From positions 1 to 64,000 of the forward strand of contig NZ_JAHESD010000012.1 of assembly GCF_018598585.1 (NCBI RefSeq): 64,000 bases of DNA, given 5' to 3'. The DNA is from Chryseosolibacter indicum. GTDB lineage: Bacteria > Bacteroidota > Bacteroidia > Cytophagales > Cyclobacteriaceae. Under the pieces are notes generated by a model. The model was not told the origin of the DNA and did not search any database. It was given only the letters and a program-made list of their open reading frames with translations. Positions 62,987 through 64,000 of this stretch are shown here, piece by piece. Made by a program: the position numbers and the translations under genes. Positions within the stretch are counted from its first letter, which is position 1. Every line of letters starts with the position of its first letter.

Positions 62987-64000
62987 TTAAGAATTAGAAA
63001 GACCTGAAACCTGGGTAACTTCCTGAATATTTTCTCCGTATCCTACTTTATCAATAATCAGATAATCACGTTTGGAAAGAGATTGCATGGCAAACATCTC
63101 AGCCAGGAAACCCGTAAGAAAGAGTTGAAAACCAACAACTACGGCAACAAGTGCGAGGTAGAAAAGAGGCTGTTCTGTAATATCTCTTTTCATAGGAGTT
63201 CGGGAGATAAAGAGAGAATCTATTTTATCCCAGAATAATTTGAGCGTGAATAAAAAGCCGATGAGAAAAGAAAGCGTTCCGAAAGTCCCAAAAAAGTGCA
63301 TTGGCTTTTGACGAAACTTGCTTACAAAGGTTATTGACATCAGGTCTAGAAACCCATTGATGAAGCGTTCAAGCCCAAACTTTGTGCGCCCGTACTTTCT
63401 CTCTCGGTGTACTACTACCTTTTCTGTTATTTTATTAAATCCTGCCCACTTTGCGATCAGTGGAATGTATCGGTGCATTTCACCATATACGGTTATATTT
63501 TTAACAACAATAGCATCGTAAGCTTTTAAACCACAATTGAAATCATGGAGCTCAATACCAGAAATCTTCCGGGTAATATAGTTAAAGAACTTAGAGGGAA
63601 TTGTTTTAGAGATAGGATCGTACCTTTTCTTCTTCCAGCCCGAGACAAGATGATATTTCTGTTTCTTGATTAAATCATACAATTCAGGAATTTCATCAGG
63701 GCTATCCTGAAGGTCGGCATCCATTGTTACTACAACCTGGCCTTTCGAGGCCCTGAATCCAGTCTGCAAGGCAGCTGATTTACCAAAGTTTCTATTAAAG
63801 CGGATACCTTTAAAGCGGTTATCAGCGGCGCTTATCTCACAGATCTTCTCCCAGGTACTGTCGCTGCTGCCATCGTCTATCATAATTACTTCATAAGAAA
63901 AGCCGTGTGTTTGCATTACACGGCTTATCCATTGACATAATTCTGGCAGTGATTCTTCTTCGTCTTGCGCTGGAATTACTATTGATAAATCTAAAAATTC
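62987..64000 (-). CDS. Family 2 glycosyltransferase (GtrB/ArnC/DPM-like), 5' end beyond window
   Basis: The visible part covers at least 337 residues; the frame is open to the window edge and reads LSIVIPAQDEEESLPELC before VIMIDDGSSD, so the start lies outside. It contains FNRNFGKSAALQTGF, MDADLQDSPDE and HDFNCGLKAY, then two C-terminal membrane helices (about residues 205-285 of the visible part). This matches polyprenyl-phosphate sugar transferases. An ATG at 63916 lies inside the conserved domain and is not the start. Confidence 0.93.
   Translation of the reverse strand, partial: EFLDLSIVIPAQDEEESLPELCQWISRVMQTHGFSYEVIMIDDGSSDSTWEKICEISAADNRFKGIRFNRNFGKSAALQTGFRASKGQVVVTMDADLQDSPDEIPELYDLIKKQKYHLVSGWKKKRYDPISKTIPSKFFNYITRKISGIELHDFNCGLKAYDAIVVKNITVYGEMHRYIPLIAKWAGFNKITEKVVVHRERKYGRTKFGLERFINGFLDLMSITFVSKFRQKPMHFFGTFGTLSFLIGFLFTLKLFWDKIDSLFISRTPMKRDITEQPLFYLALVAVVVGFQLFLTGFLAEMFAMQSLSKRDYLIIDKVGYGENIQEVTQVSGLSNS

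Overview
The window looks like the end of an assembled contig from a Bacteroidota genome, most likely a Cytophagales-type bacterium. The reasons are four SusC/SusD pairs whose SusC N-termini all carry a CarboxypepD-reg domain, promoters that fit the Bacteroidota -7 element TAnnTTTG, an OmpA protein with PorE-like architecture, and families typical of the phylum (DUF4199, DUF4843, 7TMR-DISM sensors). Genus cannot be decided from the sequence alone. No phage, integrase, CRISPR array, tRNA or rRNA was seen. Bases 1-44 are almost certainly not genomic: positions 11-44 match a Nextera transposase adapter, and the queD gene beside them is cut off at that junction. REGION 1 (45-14,963, minus strand): the truncated queD, then three SusC/SusD outer-membrane uptake pairs in a row with no glycoside hydrolase, one of them followed by a DUF4843 surface lipoprotein. 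All three SusC genes are preceded by nearly the same promoter block. REGION 2 (15,164-23,999): mostly minus-strand housekeeping genes, namely a PorE-like OmpA protein, pabC and pabB (folate), queE (queuosine), folD, lepA, an exported amidohydrolase and a TerB-like protein. REGION 3 (24,084-33,785): an AcpH-like phosphodiesterase, a non-coding stretch with a strong inverted repeat, thiL, a 54-residue lipoprotein, methylmalonyl-CoA epimerase, an IscA/SufA-type protein, a Uma2 protein, a RidA protein, a DUF4198 protein, aminopeptidase P, a nitrilase-family amidase and two tandem DUF4199 membrane proteins. REGION 4 (33,786-44,600): a glycan-use locus of SusC, SusD, a GH144-like lipoprotein and a GH3 beta-glucosidase. 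The enzyme pair suggests beta-1,2-glucan as substrate. Just upstream lie an 18-bp palindrome and a gene for an unusual membrane regulator: a 7TMR-DISM sensor joined by a coiled coil to a zinc ribbon and helix-turn-helix like those of IS1595 transposases. This is the most interesting system in the window. REGION 5 (44,909-53,842): a phospholipase C/S1-P1 nuclease-like protein, an M1 peptidase, rpsT, radC, a serine hydrolase, a DUF1684 protein, a pentapeptide-repeat protein, a PHB-depolymerase-like esterase with a SigZ-like sigma factor, and an unrecognised basic protein preceded by short repeats. REGION 6 (54,006-64,000): pheT, a coiled-coil protein, zapA and rny, then an MFS transporter, an ArsR-type regulator, a GNAT protein, a bestrophin-like membrane protein and two family 2 glycosyltransferases, the last running off the window.
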